The notes beneath the pieces are model-generated. The model was given only the letters and a program-made list of their open reading frames with translations, ran no database searches and was not told where the DNA came from. From the NCBI RefSeq assembly GCF_014207235.1, contig NZ_JACHDA010000003.1:62001-126000 (forward strand): DNA of 64,000 nt, written 5' to 3'. Positions 35,337 to 45,276 of the stretch are shown here, piece after piece; position 1 is the first letter of the stretch; each line of letters opens with the position of its first letter. Both the position numbers and the translations under genes were made by a program. Origin of the DNA: Sphingopyxis sp. JAI128 (GTDB lineage: Bacteria; Pseudomonadota; Alphaproteobacteria; Sphingomonadales; Sphingomonadaceae).

Positions 35337-36331
35337 ATGGTGACGACCAGCTTGCCGACCGCGCTGCGGTCGCCGAGCTTCGCGATCGCCTTGCCGCCGT
35401 CCGCGAGCGCATATGTGCCGGTGACGCGCGGCTTGATCTTGCCCTGCTCCCACAGCTGGAACAGCCGCGCGATATTCGCACGGTTGCGCGCGGGTTCGCG
35501 CATCACGAAGGCGCCCCAGAACACACCCGCGACGTCGCAGCTTTTGAGCAACGTCAGGTTGAGCGGCAGGCGCGGGATCCCGGCGGGGAAGCCGACGACG
35601 AGATAGCGCCCCTCCCACGCGATCGAGCGCAGCGCGGGCTCGGCATAATCGCCGCCGACCGCGTCATAGATGACATTGGCGCCGTTCGGGCCGACCGCTT
35701 CCTTGAACTTGTTCGCGAGCGCCTTCGACTGGTCCTTGTCGAACGGCTGGCGGCCATAGACGATGACTTCGTCGGCGCCGGCCTCACGCGCGATCTCGGC
35801 CTTCTCCTCGCTCGACACGCCCGCGACGACGCGCGCGCCGAATGCCTTGCCGAGTTCGACCGCGGCGATGCCGACCCCGCCCGACGCGCCGAGCACGAGC
35901 AGGGTATCGCCTTCCTGGATATGGCCACGATCGACGAGCGCGTGGATGCTGGTGCCATAGGTCATCAGCAAGGAGGCGCCTTCGGCGAAGTCATGGCCTT
36001 CGGGCAGATGATAGACATTGTGGACCGAAACCGCGACCGCCTCCGACATGCCGCCGTTGCCGCAGCCCGCGATCACGCGGTCGCCGACCTTGAAATCGGT
36101 GACGCCTTCGCCAACTTCCGCGACAAGCCCCGCCACTTCGCCCCCGGGCGCGAAGGGGCGTTCGGGCTTGAACTGATATTTATCCTCGATGATCAACGTA
36201 TCAGGAAAATTGACCGCGCAGGCCCGCACATCGATCACGATCTGGCCCTTGCCGGCGGTCGGGCGCGGCAGTTCGCCAAGCTGGAGCGTTTCGGGGCCGC
36301 CGGTTGCGGTCGACAAGAGAGCCTTCATCAT
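35333..36331 (-). CDS. Zinc-free quinone oxidoreductase (MDR family)
   Basis: 332 residues. MDR signatures: NFPDTLIIEDKYQFKPERPFAPGGEVAGLV, the GDRV loop, and the NADPH motif VLGASGGVGIAAVELGKAFGA. Catalytic-zinc ligands are absent, which puts it in the quinone oxidoreductase group. It reduces quinones or enones with NADPH. Two adjacent ATGs (36331 and 36328) follow an AGGAG; the second has better spacing. It lies 19 nt after leuD on the same strand, so it may be cotranscribed with leucine genes, though no pathway link is evident. Confidence 0.88.
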   Translation of the reverse strand: MMKALLSTATGGPETLQLGELPRPTAGKGQIVIDVRACAVNFPDTLIIEDKYQFKPERPFAPGGEVAGLVAEVGEGVTDFKVGDRVIAGCGNGGMSEAVAVSVHNVYHLPEGHDFAEGASLLMTYGTSIHALVDRGHIQEGDTLLVLGASGGVGIAAVELGKAFGARVVAGVSSEEKAEIAREAGADEVIVYGRQPFDKDQSKALANKFKEAVGPNGANVIYDAVGGDYAEPALRSIAWEGRYLVVGFPAGIPRLPLNLTLLKSCDVAGVFWGAFVMREPARNRANIARLFQLWEQGKIKPRVTGTYALADGGKAIAKLGDRSAVGKLVVTI

Positions 36332-36349
36332 CTTCTCCTCTTTTTGCTG

Positions 36350-36940
36350 TTAAGCTGCGGGTCGCATCCACGGACGCTCGGCGTCGAGTTGCTTTTCATA
36401 ATCGCCGATCGCCGCATCGCTCTTTTCCGTCAGCGAAATCTCGTCGAGCCCTTCGATCAGGCACATCTTGCGGAACGGATCGATCTCGAAGGTGAAGCGG
36501 TCCTGAAACTGCGTCGTCACCGTCTGGTGCTCAAGGTCTACATGCACGGGATCGGTCGCTGCGACTTCCATCAGGCGATCGATCGCCGCCTGCGGCAAAA
36601 CGACGGGCAGGATGCCATTCTTGACCGCATTGCCCGAGAAAATGTCCGAATAGCTCGGCGCGATCACGACGCGGATACCCAGGTCGCCCAATGCCCAGGC
36701 GGCGTGTTCGCGGCTCGATCCGCAACCGAAATTGTCGCCCGCAATCAGGATCGGCGCGCCTTTGAATTCGGCGCGGTCGAACAGATTGTCGGGGTCCTTG
36801 CGGATCGACTCGAATGCGCCGCGCCCCATGCCCTCGCGCGTCGTGGTCTTCAGCCAATGCGCGGGGATAATGACGTCGGTATCGACATTTTTAAGGCCCA
36901 GCGGGATCGCGCGGCCCTCGACCTGATTGAGCGGCGTCAT
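36350..36940 (-). CDS. leuD: 3-isopropylmalate dehydratase small subunit
   Basis: 196 residues, the usual LeuD length. [14 protein letters not shown] near the N-terminus and [17 protein letters not shown] are the swivelling-domain signatures. It isomerises 2- to 3-isopropylmalate together with LeuC. It is separated from leuC by a metallo-beta-lactamase-fold gene whose stop lies 1 nt from its start region. This is an unusual interruption of leuCD. Confidence 0.95.
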   Translation of the reverse strand: MTPLNQVEGRAIPLGLKNVDTDVIIPAHWLKTTTREGMGRGAFESIRKDPDNLFDRAEFKGAPILIAGDNFGCGSSREHAAWALGDLGIRVVIAPSYSDIFSGNAVKNGILPVVLPQAAIDRLMEVAATDPVHVDLEHQTVTTQFQDRFTFEIDPFRKMCLIEGLDEISLTEKSDAAIGDYEKQLDAERPWMRPAA

Positions 36941-36941
36941 G

Positions 36942-37820
36942 TCATTCGGCCGGCTTGGGAAAGGGCGGCAGCTTCGCGACGTCGCGCGGCTCGTGCTGGA
37001 TGATGACCGTCGCGCCCAGATTTTTCGCCAACCCCTTGAACCGGTCGAACGAGGCGAGCGTTTCGGCGCGGTCGGTGTTGAACTCCGGGACGCCGTCGCT
37101 GTCGTAATTCTCCTGAAAATGCGCCTGGTCGCCGCTGAGCAGCACCGGACCAGTGCCCGCGAGCCGCACGAGCAGCGTGTGGTGGCCGGGTGTGTGCCCC
37201 GGCATGTCGAGCATCACGATGCGGCCGTCGCCGAATATGTCCTTGTCGCGTTCGACCGGTTCGACGGTGCCACCCCCGTTGATCCAGTGCGTAAAGGGTT
37301 CGGGATTGACCCACGCCGGGCGGCCGCTGTCGATCAGCCAGTCCCAGTCGCGCTTGCCGATATAGAGCTTCGCGGCCGGAAAATCGGGAAGCTGGCCGAT
37401 ATGGTCGAAGTGAAAATGGCTGATGCCAACGACGTCGATGTCCGCAGGCTTGATGCCCAGTTCGGCGAGCTGTTCGACCAGGCTTTTGCGCACCGTCGCC
37501 GACATGTCGCCGTCGCTGTTGAACGCCGCGTCCTTCAGCGCGGCCGGCAGGCCAAGGTCCCACAGCATCAGCTGGTCGCCGTGGCGGATCAGGTAGCAAC
37601 CGACCGTCAGGTCGCGGCTTTGCCCCGGATAGGCCGCTGTATCCGAAAAGGCGTTCAGCCGGTTGACGCGCACCGTCCCGCAATCGAGCCGGGTCAGGCT
37701 GAGCTTTGCCGGTGCGGGCTTGTCCTGTGCCAGCGCGGGGGCGGCAAGCGCCAGCGCCGCCGCGATCGATACAACGGCTTTCCCGATCATGCGTTTCGGT
37801 TCCCTCTTCCGTACGTTCAT
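36942..37820 (-). CDS. Secreted metallo-beta-lactamase-fold hydrolase, AHL-lactonase-like
   Basis: 292 residues from ATG 37820, which overlaps the leuC stop by 4 nt (ATGA). ATG 37790 is an alternative. A signal peptide is clear ([21 protein letters not shown], cut before QDKPA), so the product is periplasmic or secreted. The metal motif HFHFDH (HxHxDH) is intact, and further metal ligands are plausible in MPGHTPGHH and LLSGDQAHF. The closest families I know are N-acyl homoserine lactonases of the AiiA/AttM type, but general lactonases share these motifs. It sits between leuC and leuD. Confidence 0.85.
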   Translation of the reverse strand: MNVRKREPKRMIGKAVVSIAAALALAAPALAQDKPAPAKLSLTRLDCGTVRVNRLNAFSDTAAYPGQSRDLTVGCYLIRHGDQLMLWDLGLPAALKDAAFNSDGDMSATVRKSLVEQLAELGIKPADIDVVGISHFHFDHIGQLPDFPAAKLYIGKRDWDWLIDSGRPAWVNPEPFTHWINGGGTVEPVERDKDIFGDGRIVMLDMPGHTPGHHTLLVRLAGTGPVLLSGDQAHFQENYDSDGVPEFNTDRAETLASFDRFKGLAKNLGATVIIQHEPRDVAKLPPFPKPAE

Positions 37821-39247
37821 GCCATCAGCTCCCGCACGTCGGTGAGCTTGCCCGTCACGGCCGCCGCCGCCGCCATTGCGGGGCTGACCAGATGGGTGCG
37901 GCTGCCGGGGCCTTGGCGGCCGACGAAATTGCGGTTGCTCGTCGAGGCGCAGCGTTCGCCCGCGGACACCTTGTCGGGATTCATCGCGAGGCACGCCGAA
38001 CAGCCCGGCTCGCGCCATTCGAGGCCGGCCTCGGTGAAGATGCGGTCGAGCCCCTCGGCCTCGGCCTGCGCTTTCACGAGGCCGGAGCCCGGGACGACGA
38101 TCGCCCATTTCACATTGTCGGCCTTCTTGCGGCCCTTCACGATCGCGGCGGCGGCGCGCATGTCCTCGATGCGGCTGTTGGTGCAGCTGCCGATGAAGAT
38201 ATTCTCGATGCTGACGTCCTGCATCCGCGTGCCGGGTTCGAGGCCCATGTAGGCGAGCGACTTGGCGGCCGCGACCTGCTTCGACGGGTCGGCGAAGCTG
38301 GCGGGGTCGGGAACGACGCCGGTGATCGGCACGACATCCTCGGGGCTGGTGCCCCAGGTCACGCTCGGCGCGATGTCGGCGGCGTCGATCACCACGACCT
38401 TGTCGTAGGTGGCGCCGGGGTCGGTCGTGAGGCTCTTCCACCAGGCGACCGCCGCGTCCCAGTCGGCGCCTTTCGGCGCATAGGGTCGGCCCTTCAGATA
38501 TTCGAACGTCGTCTCATCGGGCGCGATCAGCCCGGCGCGCGCGCCGCCCTCGATCGCCATATTGCTGACGGTCAGCCGGCCCTCGACGCTGAGCGCGCGG
38601 ATCGCGCTGCCGGTATATTCGATGACATGGCCGGTGCCGCCCGCAGCGCCGATCGTTCCCGTTATGTGGAGGATGATGTCCTTCGCAGTGACGCCGGGGC
38701 CGACTTCGCCCTCGACGCGCACTTCCATCGTCTTCGACGGCTGGAGCAACAGCGTCTGCGTCGCGAGCACATGTTCCACCTCGCTCGTCCCGATCCCGAA
38801 GGCCAGCGCGCCGATGCCGCCGTGGCAGGCGGTATGGCTGTCGCCGCAGACGATCGTCGTGCCGGGCAGCGAAAAGCCCTGCTCGGGGCCGACGACATGG
38901 ACGATGCCCTGTTCGGGCGCGACCGCGTCGATATAGCGGATGCCATATTCGGGGGCGTTCTTTTCGAGCGCTGCCAATTGCGCCGCGCTTTCGGGGTCGG
39001 CGATCGGCAGCCGATTGCCCGCCGCGTCGAGCCGCGCGGTCGTCGGCACATTATGGTCGGGCACCGCGAGCGTCAGATCGGGGCGGCGCACCGTGCGACC
39101 GTTCGCGCGAAGCCCCGCGAACGCCTGCGGGCTGGTGACTTCATGGACGAGATGGCGGTCGATGAAGATCAGGCAGGTACCGTCGGGGCGCTGTTCGACG
39201 ACATGCGCGTCCCAGATTTTCTCGTAAAGGGTGCGGGGCCGAGTCAT
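37817..39247 (-). CDS. leuC: 3-isopropylmalate dehydratase large subunit
   Basis: 476 residues from ATG 39247 ([17 protein letters not shown]); a GTG three codons upstream is possible. The 4Fe-4S cysteines are in [12 protein letters not shown] and GCSACLAM, and aconitase-family blocks [14 protein letters not shown] and NRNFVGRQG are present. With LeuD it catalyses the second step of leucine synthesis. The next gene downstream is the MBL-fold enzyme rather than leuD. The divergent gap to crtZ is 125 nt. Confidence 0.96.
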   Translation of the reverse strand: MTRPRTLYEKIWDAHVVEQRPDGTCLIFIDRHLVHEVTSPQAFAGLRANGRTVRRPDLTLAVPDHNVPTTARLDAAGNRLPIADPESAAQLAALEKNAPEYGIRYIDAVAPEQGIVHVVGPEQGFSLPGTTIVCGDSHTACHGGIGALAFGIGTSEVEHVLATQTLLLQPSKTMEVRVEGEVGPGVTAKDIILHITGTIGAAGGTGHVIEYTGSAIRALSVEGRLTVSNMAIEGGARAGLIAPDETTFEYLKGRPYAPKGADWDAAVAWWKSLTTDPGATYDKVVVIDAADIAPSVTWGTSPEDVVPITGVVPDPASFADPSKQVAAAKSLAYMGLEPGTRMQDVSIENIFIGSCTNSRIEDMRAAAAIVKGRKKADNVKWAIVVPGSGLVKAQAEAEGLDRIFTEAGLEWREPGCSACLAMNPDKVSAGERCASTSNRNFVGRQGPGSRTHLVSPAMAAAAAVTGKLTDVRELMA

Positions 39248-39372
39248 GCGGCTCACTTACGCCTGCAGCATAACTTTGCAAGCCGGTGGCGATCAAAAAC
39301 GCAATTTTCGGTCGCAATCGTGTCGACAAGCGGGATGTGGCTTCGCGTACGCAGCGCGCCTATAATCCCCCC

Positions 39373-39891
39373 ATGTCGATCCTCGCCATTCTCGCCCTCA
39401 TCCTCGCGACCGTCGTGGCGATGGAATTCGTCGCGTGGGCGAGCCACAAATATATCATGCACGGCTTTGGCTGGGCCTGGCACCGCGACCATCACGAGCC
39501 GCACGACAGGAAGCTGGAAAAGAACGACTTGTTCGCGATCTTCGGCGCCGCGATGAGCATCTCGATGTTCGCGCTTGGCAGCCCCATGATCATGGGCGGC
39601 GGTGCGTGGGAGCCGGGGACATGGATCGGCCTCGGGATCCTGTTCTACGGGATCATCTACACGCTGGTCCACGACGGCCTCGTCCACCAGCGCTATTTCA
39701 AATGGGTTCCGCGGCGTGGCTATGCGAAGCGGCTGGTGCAGGCGCACAAGCTCCACCATGCGACGATCGGCAAGGAAGGCGGGGTCAGCTTCGGCTTCGT
39801 GTTCGCGCGCGACCCCGCGAAGCTGAAGGCGGAACTCAAGGTGCAGCGCGAGGCGGGCGTGGCGGTGGTGCGCGAGGCGCTCGCCGATTAA
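39373..39891 (+). CDS. crtZ: Beta-carotene hydroxylase (CrtZ-type, fatty acid hydroxylase fold)
   Basis: 172 residues from ATG 39373. The histidine clusters HKYIMHGFGWAWHRDHHEPH and HDGLVHQRY plus HKLHHA are those of the CrtZ di-iron hydroxylases, with four hydrophobic segments. It adds 3-hydroxyl groups to beta-carotene to give zeaxanthin, in keeping with the yellow carotenoids of sphingomonads. It stands alone; no other crt gene lies within the window. Its 3' end overlaps the convergent GST gene by 4 nt. Confidence 0.9.
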   Translation: MSILAILALILATVVAMEFVAWASHKYIMHGFGWAWHRDHHEPHDRKLEKNDLFAIFGAAMSISMFALGSPMIMGGGAWEPGTWIGLGILFYGIIYTLVHDGLVHQRYFKWVPRRGYAKRLVQAHKLHHATIGKEGGVSFGFVFARDPAKLKAELKVQREAGVAVVREALAD

Positions 39892-40568
39892 GCGGTGCGG
39901 TAATCCGCCGTAACCACCCCCGCCGCTGCCAGTTCGGCTTCGTGGCCTTCCTCGCGCCAGGTTTCGAGCAGTGCCTGCCGATCCCATTCGAGCATCGCCG
40001 GATGCGCGAGCATATGGTCGACCCATGCCTGCCCGGCGCCGACGTCGAGGCCATAGGTACGGATGCGGAAGGCGACGGGCGCAAAGAAGGCATCGACCGC
40101 CGAGAAATTGTTACCCGCGAGCCAAGGGCCGCCAAACTTCGCCAACCCATCCTCGAACAACTCGCGGAGGCGCGCGACATTGGCCTTCAGCGCATCCGAC
40201 ATCGGCTTCGGCGTCACGCGCACGCCGACGTTCATCGTGCAATCGTTCCGCAGCGCCGAAAAGCCGCTGTGCATTTCTGCCGTCGCACATTGCGCCCAGG
40301 CCCGCGCGTCCGGGTCGGTGGGCCATACGCCGTCGTGCCGGTCGGCGAGATAGAGCGCGATCCCCAGCGAGTCGTAAATCGTCCTCCCTTCGTGGAGGAG
40401 CGCGGGGACCTGTCCGGTGGGTGAGAAGCTGCGGAACGCCTCATAATTCACCGGCCGGGCAAAGGGCTCGATCCGGTCCTCGAACGCGATACCGAGTCCC
40501 TTCATCAGCATCCACGGGCGCAGCGACCAGCTCGAATAATTGCGGTTGGCGGTGATCAGCACATACAT
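39888..40568 (-). CDS. Glutathione S-transferase family protein
   Basis: 226 residues. The thioredoxin-fold N-domain begins MYVLITANRNYSSWSLRPWMLMKGLGI, with serines in the active-site position, and has the cis-Pro motif GQVPALL followed by the glutathione-binding IYDSLGI. An all-helical C-domain follows. The substrate is unknown. The start lies inside the 3' end of the epimerase gene (13-nt overlap), so the two are cotranscribed. Confidence 0.87.
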   Translation of the reverse strand: MYVLITANRNYSSWSLRPWMLMKGLGIAFEDRIEPFARPVNYEAFRSFSPTGQVPALLHEGRTIYDSLGIALYLADRHDGVWPTDPDARAWAQCATAEMHSGFSALRNDCTMNVGVRVTPKPMSDALKANVARLRELFEDGLAKFGGPWLAGNNFSAVDAFFAPVAFRIRTYGLDVGAGQAWVDHMLAHPAMLEWDRQALLETWREEGHEAELAAAGVVTADYRTA

Positions 40569-41533
40569 GCGTCGCGCTCCTGAGCGATGATGGGCGAGGT
40601 GTAGTCGGGGTCGTGCGCGAAGGGCAGGCCGGTGCGGTCGCGGAGCGCCGCGAGCACGCTGCCGAAATCGGTCCGCGCGCGCCATCCGAAGCGGCGTTCG
40701 GCGCGCGACGGGTCGTAGACGCGGTCGATGATCTGGGGGAGCACCCAGCCTTTGGCCGCATAAAGTTCGGCGGCGTCGGGGTAATGGCGCGCGATCACCG
40801 CGCGCGCGTCGCGGGCGAGTTCTTCGGCGTCCGCGCGCGCGAAGGGCGGCGGGGCCGACAGGATGAAGGTGTCGCATCCGATCGCGGATGCGGCCTCGAG
40901 CGCCGCGAGATGCGCCGCCGCGGCATCCTCGACCGTCAGGCGGCGATTGAGCAGTTCATTGGCCTTGAGATTCTCGCCGCTCGGCACCGCATGCGTGTCG
41001 TCATCCTCGGGAAAGAAGCGACCGGTGCGCAGGATCGCCACGTCGATGCCATGCTCGCGGTGAAACAGCCGGCACGCCTGTTCTGCGGCGAGCTTGGTGA
41101 TGCCATAGATGTTGCGCGGTTCCACGGGCGCGAAATCCTCGTCCATCCACCACGCGCCCGCTTCGCCCGCGCCCGCGCGAACATCGGCGCGCACCATCAG
41201 CGAGGTGGTCGAGGTGAAGAGGAAGCGGTCGTTCCCCGCCGCGACCGCCGCTTCGAGCAGGTTCAGCGTGCCCGTCACATTGACGTCGACGAACGCCTGC
41301 CGCGGATAGCGCGCGATGTCGGGCTTGTGCAGCGCGCCGGCGTGGACGATCGCCTCGATCCCATGCGCACCCATCGTCCGATCGATGAGCGGGCGGTCGG
41401 CTACGGTGCCGATAACCTCGGTATGCGCGCCGGGAACGACATCGAACCCGGTAACGTCATGGCCGTTCCGGGCGAGCAACGGCGCGAGGTAGCGCCCGAG
41501 CCAGCCAGAGGAACCGGTCAGCAGCACCCGCAT
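40556..41533 (-). CDS. NAD(P)-dependent epimerase/dehydratase (extended SDR)
   Basis: 325 residues. Cofactor motif TGSSGWLG at the N-terminus, the catalytic YGITK (YxxxK) and TSTTS active-site serine/threonine block are intact. Extended SDRs of this type act on nucleotide sugars or related compounds; nothing in the neighbourhood fixes the substrate. It forms a two-gene unit with the overlapping GST. Confidence 0.85.
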   Translation of the reverse strand: MRVLLTGSSGWLGRYLAPLLARNGHDVTGFDVVPGAHTEVIGTVADRPLIDRTMGAHGIEAIVHAGALHKPDIARYPRQAFVDVNVTGTLNLLEAAVAAGNDRFLFTSTTSLMVRADVRAGAGEAGAWWMDEDFAPVEPRNIYGITKLAAEQACRLFHREHGIDVAILRTGRFFPEDDDTHAVPSGENLKANELLNRRLTVEDAAAAHLAALEAASAIGCDTFILSAPPPFARADAEELARDARAVIARHYPDAAELYAAKGWVLPQIIDRVYDPSRAERRFGWRARTDFGSVLAALRDRTGLPFAHDPDYTSPIIAQERDACMC

Positions 41534-41582
41534 CGATGATTCTCCCCTCGAGTTCGGATGCGCGCCTGATACACAGGGGCCG

Positions 41583-42863
41583 TTATTCCTTCAAATTCAC
41601 GGTAACGGGGCCCGCTGCGGCCGCGCCGCCCGTCACCGGCGGCAATTCGCCGAGGTCGAGCCAGCGCGCATCGGCGCGCTTGTGATAGCTGTCGATCGCC
41701 GCGAAGGGGATGCGAAAGGGAAAACCCCAATCGCTGTTCCACAGCGCGACGACGCCCGTTCGCGTCGCGGGTTCGAAGATCATCGTCGCGCGATATCCCG
41801 CGACCGCGCCCGAATGGCCGGCGAGCCGGTGTCCGGCATAAGTGAAATTGCGCCAGCCAAGGGCATAGGACGCGTCATCGGTCGCCTGCCGCAGCGCACC
41901 GCCGTAAAGGCGCGCGGTGCCGACGCGCGGTCGGTGCGCCAGTTCGAGCACCGGGCCGGGCAGCACATCGGGGCGGGCGCCCATCATCGCGCGCATCCAC
42001 GTCGCGAAATCGACGATATCGCTTTCGACGCCCGCGGCGGCGGGAACGCGCCAATAGGCCTCCTTGACCGGGCGGACATGCGCGCCGCGGTGCGGTTTCG
42101 CCCAGTCTTTCGCGCCCGTCAGCCGGTCCATCCCATAGCCCGCGCTGACCATGCCGAGGGGAAGAAAAAACCGGTCCTCGACGGTTTCGGCGAACGGCTT
42201 TTCCGCCGCCTCGCCCAATATTTCGTTCGCCGCGTCGAAGGCGATATTCTGATAGGTATGGCACGTGCCGGGGTCGCATTGCAGCGGCGCGAGCGCGAGG
42301 CTGGCGCGCAGCAGTTCGGGGCTCTGCCCGTCCTCCAGCTTTTCGTCATAGGCGTTTTTGGTGAGGCCGGTGCGCTGCGCGAGCAGATCTTCGAGCGTAA
42401 CCCGCGCTTCGCCGCCGCCGGGCAGGCGCAGCGTCGTGCGGGAGCGGGCAAGCGGCCGGTCGAGATCGACGCGGCCCTCGCGCGCCAGCGCCGCCGCGAG
42501 CACGCCCGTCGCGGTCTTGGAAACCGATGCCCAGCGAAACAAAGTGTGCGGCGTCACGGGCGCACCGGTGGAGGCATCGGCGACGCCATAGGTGCGTACG
42601 AAGCGCAATTCGCCGTCTTCGACCACCGCGACGGCCAGCCCCGCCATTTCGGGCCGCCGGGCAAGATCCGACAATTGCCGATCGAGCAGTTTATAATCGA
42701 TCCGCCCGCGCCATTCGGCTGGCGTGTCGGGCAGGTTTTCCGCGGCCTTGATCGGAATCGGAACGCTGGCAAGCGTGTGGCTGCCCCCCGCAAATCGAAC
42801 GCCGAACCAGCCCGTCAACGCCAGGGTGACGACGGCGATCAGGATGACAAAAACGCGTTTCAT
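41583..42863 (-). CDS. Serine hydrolase of the class C beta-lactamase fold
   Basis: 426 residues. N-terminal membrane anchor or signal (VFVILIAVVTLALTGWFGV). The three fold motifs are present: SxxK as SVSK (Ser-113, Lys-116), YxN as YQN in CHTYQNIAF, and HxG as HSG in LAGHSGAVAG. The family includes esterases, D-aminopeptidases and PBP-like proteins. Antibiotic resistance cannot be inferred. It lies 63 nt downstream of scoB on the same strand. Confidence 0.87.
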   Translation of the reverse strand: MKRVFVILIAVVTLALTGWFGVRFAGGSHTLASVPIPIKAAENLPDTPAEWRGRIDYKLLDRQLSDLARRPEMAGLAVAVVEDGELRFVRTYGVADASTGAPVTPHTLFRWASVSKTATGVLAAALAREGRVDLDRPLARSRTTLRLPGGGEARVTLEDLLAQRTGLTKNAYDEKLEDGQSPELLRASLALAPLQCDPGTCHTYQNIAFDAANEILGEAAEKPFAETVEDRFFLPLGMVSAGYGMDRLTGAKDWAKPHRGAHVRPVKEAYWRVPAAAGVESDIVDFATWMRAMMGARPDVLPGPVLELAHRPRVGTARLYGGALRQATDDASYALGWRNFTYAGHRLAGHSGAVAGYRATMIFEPATRTGVVALWNSDWGFPFRIPFAAIDSYHKRADARWLDLGELPPVTGGAAAAGPVTVNLKE

Positions 42864-42926
42864 GACCTCGCGACGGGTTGCGACCTTGTTATAGGTTGGC
42901 TGTCTTAGCCGCGACTCGCCCGGTCG

Positions 42927-43568
42927 TCACCCCGGGAAAATATAATGCGCCGTCGTCTTTTCAGCGACTTCTTCGGCGGTGACCCCCGGCGCCAGTTCGA
43001 TCAGCCGGAACGGGCTGTCATGATCGTCGCGCTTGAACACCGCGAGGTCGGTGATGATCATGTCGACGACATTCTGGCCGGTGAGCGGCAGCGTACACGC
43101 GGGGATGAACTTGGGGCTGCCGTCCTTGGCATTATGCTCCATCACGACGATGATCTTCTTGACCCCGGCGACGAGGTCCATCGCGCCGCCCATGCCCTTG
43201 ATCATCTTGCCGGGGATCATCCAGTTGGCGATGTCGCCATTTTCGGCGATCTCCATCGCGCCCAATACGGTCAGGTCGATGTGCCCGCCGCGGATCATCG
43301 CGAAACTGTCGGACGAGCTGAAATAGGCCGATTGCGGCAGTTCGCTGATCGTCTGCTTGCCCGCGTTGATCAGGTCGGCATCCTCCTCGCCCTCATAGGG
43401 GAAGGGGCCGATGCCGAGCATGCCGTTCTCGGACTGGAGCGTCACCGTCATCCCCGCAGGGATATGGTTCGCCACCAGCGTCGGGATGCCGATGCCGAGG
43501 TTGACGTAATAGCCATCCTGCAGCTCCTTCGCGGCGCGCGCCGCCATGTCATCACGCGTCCAGCTCAC
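42927..43568 (-). CDS. scoB: 3-oxoacid CoA-transferase subunit B
   Basis: 213 residues. The catalytic glutamate lies in [12 protein letters not shown], and the family blocks [17 protein letters not shown] and [11 protein letters not shown] are present. With ScoA it moves CoA between succinyl-CoA and acetoacetate or 3-oxoadipate. It is separated from scoA by three unrelated genes on the same strand, whereas scoA and scoB normally adjoin. Confidence 0.94.
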   Translation of the reverse strand: MSWTRDDMAARAAKELQDGYYVNLGIGIPTLVANHIPAGMTVTLQSENGMLGIGPFPYEGEEDADLINAGKQTISELPQSAYFSSSDSFAMIRGGHIDLTVLGAMEIAENGDIANWMIPGKMIKGMGGAMDLVAGVKKIIVVMEHNAKDGSPKFIPACTLPLTGQNVVDMIITDLAVFKRDDHDSPFRLIELAPGVTAEEVAEKTTAHYIFPG

Positions 43569-43583
43569 TCCATTATCTCCTCG

Positions 43584-43850
43584 TCAAAATTCGGTGGCGA
43601 TCGCTTCGCCGGCGGGTACGGTTTCGCTCGCCGCCGCCGCAGCGATCGCGATGACATGGACAGGGTCGGCCGGATTCATTCCGTCGCCCACCATCCATTG
43701 CTGCAGGTTTTCATGCGCCGCGATCAGCGCCATCGCCGCCTCCTGATAGCGCGCCAGCGCCTCCATGTCGGTCAGCGGCGGCATCAGCCCTGCGGGCGAG
43801 GCGGCGAAACATCGCGTCCGGCACTTTTCGAGGCATTCTTGAACCGTCAT
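43584..43850 (-). CDS. Small Ala-rich protein, unknown
   Basis: 88 residues from ATG 43850 (MTVQECLEKCRTRCF). The N-terminus has three cysteines in 14 residues; the rest is a predicted helical region (MEALARYQEAAMALIAAHENLQQWMVGDGM). No family recognised. The start overlaps the stop of the membrane-protein gene upstream by 4 nt (ATGA), with GGAGGGGG as ribosome site, so the two are translationally coupled and probably act together. Confidence 0.7.
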   Translation of the reverse strand: MTVQECLEKCRTRCFAASPAGLMPPLTDMEALARYQEAAMALIAAHENLQQWMVGDGMNPADPVHVIAIAAAAASETVPAGEAIATEF

Positions 43851-44407
43851 ACACCCCCTCCTCGAACAATCAGCCAGATCAGAAAGGCGCCGGCCAAGCC
43901 CACGACAGGCTTGATGCGCGCGCCCAACAGATAGGGTCGCTCGGCGCATGTCTGCACATAGGCATAGCGCGCGGCGAATACAGCGTCATCGGCCCTGGCT
44001 GCGACCGTCTTCAAATGCTCGACGCCGGTGTCGTTTCGATAGTGAAAGAGGACCGAGCGCAGATCGCGCGCGTGCGACAGGCGGCGCTCCGCCGACCAGA
44101 GATCGACGAAGATGAGAATCGCGTAGACGGCAAAAAATCCGATGAGGCCGGCGCGCGCGGGATCGACGTCAGCGGGCCGCACCTGCGCGACGATCAGCGC
44201 TACCGCAGCGGGCAGCAACAGCGCGACGAACACACCCTCGACGCGGCGCAGTTCGGTCGAATAATGCGTGACGAGATTATTCAACTGGTCGATCGCCGTC
44301 CCGATCTCCATCTCCGCAAAGGCTGCCTGCAGACTGCTGGCCGCGTTCGGGATCGTCTGCACGCGCTCCATCAATTCACGGTCCGGGGTGTTCGCCTCCG
44401 TGCTCAC
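43847..44407 (-). CDS. Three-span membrane protein, unknown
   Basis: About 186 residues if the GTG at 44407, which overlaps the acid phosphatase stop, is the start; ATG 44371 is an alternative. An amphipathic N-terminal helix (ELMERVQTIPNAASSLQAAFAEMEIGTAIDQLNN) is followed by two close hydrophobic helices (GVFVALLLPAAVALIVAQV and GLIGFFAVYAILIFVDLW), a soluble stretch and a third helix near the C-terminus. I do not recognise the family. It sits between scoA and scoB. Confidence 0.65.
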   Translation of the reverse strand: MSTEANTPDRELMERVQTIPNAASSLQAAFAEMEIGTAIDQLNNLVTHYSTELRRVEGVFVALLLPAAVALIVAQVRPADVDPARAGLIGFFAVYAILIFVDLWSAERRLSHARDLRSVLFHYRNDTGVEHLKTVAARADDAVFAARYAYVQTCAERPYLLGARIKPVVGLAGAFLIWLIVRGGGV

Positions 44408-45276
44408 TCGGGTGTCCAGTTGCTCGCAGCAGGGAAAACATCGTCCCAGCCCAGTTTTTCCCAAGGGCCGTAGACGGGGTTGGGGAAAAGGAACCAGCCC
44501 TTGTCCCACAATGCGTTTGCGGCGGCGCTCGTCGCGAGCGCCATGCGCCGCGCGGCGGGCAGGTCCCGGGCGTTGAACTGCTGGCTGAAATCGCCGAGCT
44601 GGTCGCCTGCCATCAGGATCACGCAATATTTCGATGCGATCGTGGCGCGGCGGTCGTCCTTGCTCGACCCGCCGGCATCGTCGCCCATCAGGAACAGCGT
44701 TTCGCCATGCTTGAACTCGCCGAGTCCGGCGGCGCGCAGCGTATCTTCGCTGCCTTTTGCATTGGCGGCGCTGCGGTTGGTGTTCGCGATGACGGCGATG
44801 CCCGCGGCGCGGAGCCTGGTTACCATCTCGACGCTGCCGGGCATCGCGAGCGCCTTGCCCGCGCCGGTTTTTTCCCACTGGTCCCAGACCTTCACGTCGA
44901 AGGGGGTTCCCTTCTCGGCGAAGTAACGCATCGGGCCGAGGTTCCAGATCAGCGTCTCGTCGGCGTCGAACACCGCCGCGAAGGGTTTGTCCCCGCACGG
45001 CTCGAACGCGGGCGCATCCATCGTCGCGCCGGGCGCCAGCACAACGCTATCCTTCGGCCGCTGCTTGATCCGCCACGCGCCATAATCGGCGATCCGCGCG
45101 TTGGTTGCGCGCACCGCGACCGCCGCCTCGGGCGAGCCATAGAGATATTGCAGCCGGGCCGGCGGTTTGGGAGTTTCGACCGGACCAACGGGTGCGGTCG
45201 GCGCCGTCGCCACCCCTGGCGTCGTACTTGCGCAGCCCGCCAGCAGCAGCGCGCTTACGATGGCGACGCTACGCAT
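44404..45276 (-). CDS. Lipoprotein acid phosphatase, 5'-nucleotidase e(P4)-like
   Basis: 290 residues. A lipobox LLAGC at about residues 11-15 after a short hydrophobic signal marks an outer-membrane or periplasmic lipoprotein. The HAD nucleophile motif is VFDADETLIWN (DxDxT), as in class C acid phosphatases and e(P4). These enzymes dephosphorylate NMN and nucleotides outside the cytoplasm. The ATG overlaps the scoA stop (TGATG). A link to CoA-transferase function is not evident. Confidence 0.85.
   Translation of the reverse strand: MRSVAIVSALLLAGCASTTPGVATAPTAPVGPVETPKPPARLQYLYGSPEAAVAVRATNARIADYGAWRIKQRPKDSVVLAPGATMDAPAFEPCGDKPFAAVFDADETLIWNLGPMRYFAEKGTPFDVKVWDQWEKTGAGKALAMPGSVEMVTRLRAAGIAVIANTNRSAANAKGSEDTLRAAGLGEFKHGETLFLMGDDAGGSSKDDRRATIASKYCVILMAGDQLGDFSQQFNARDLPAARRMALATSAAANALWDKGWFLFPNPVYGPWEKLGWDDVFPAASNWTPE

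Noticed and set aside
41583..42863. Serine hydrolase considered as an antibiotic-resistance beta-lactamase
   Set aside because: The SxxK, YxN and HxG motifs are shared by esterases and peptidases of the same fold; nothing points to beta-lactam hydrolysis.
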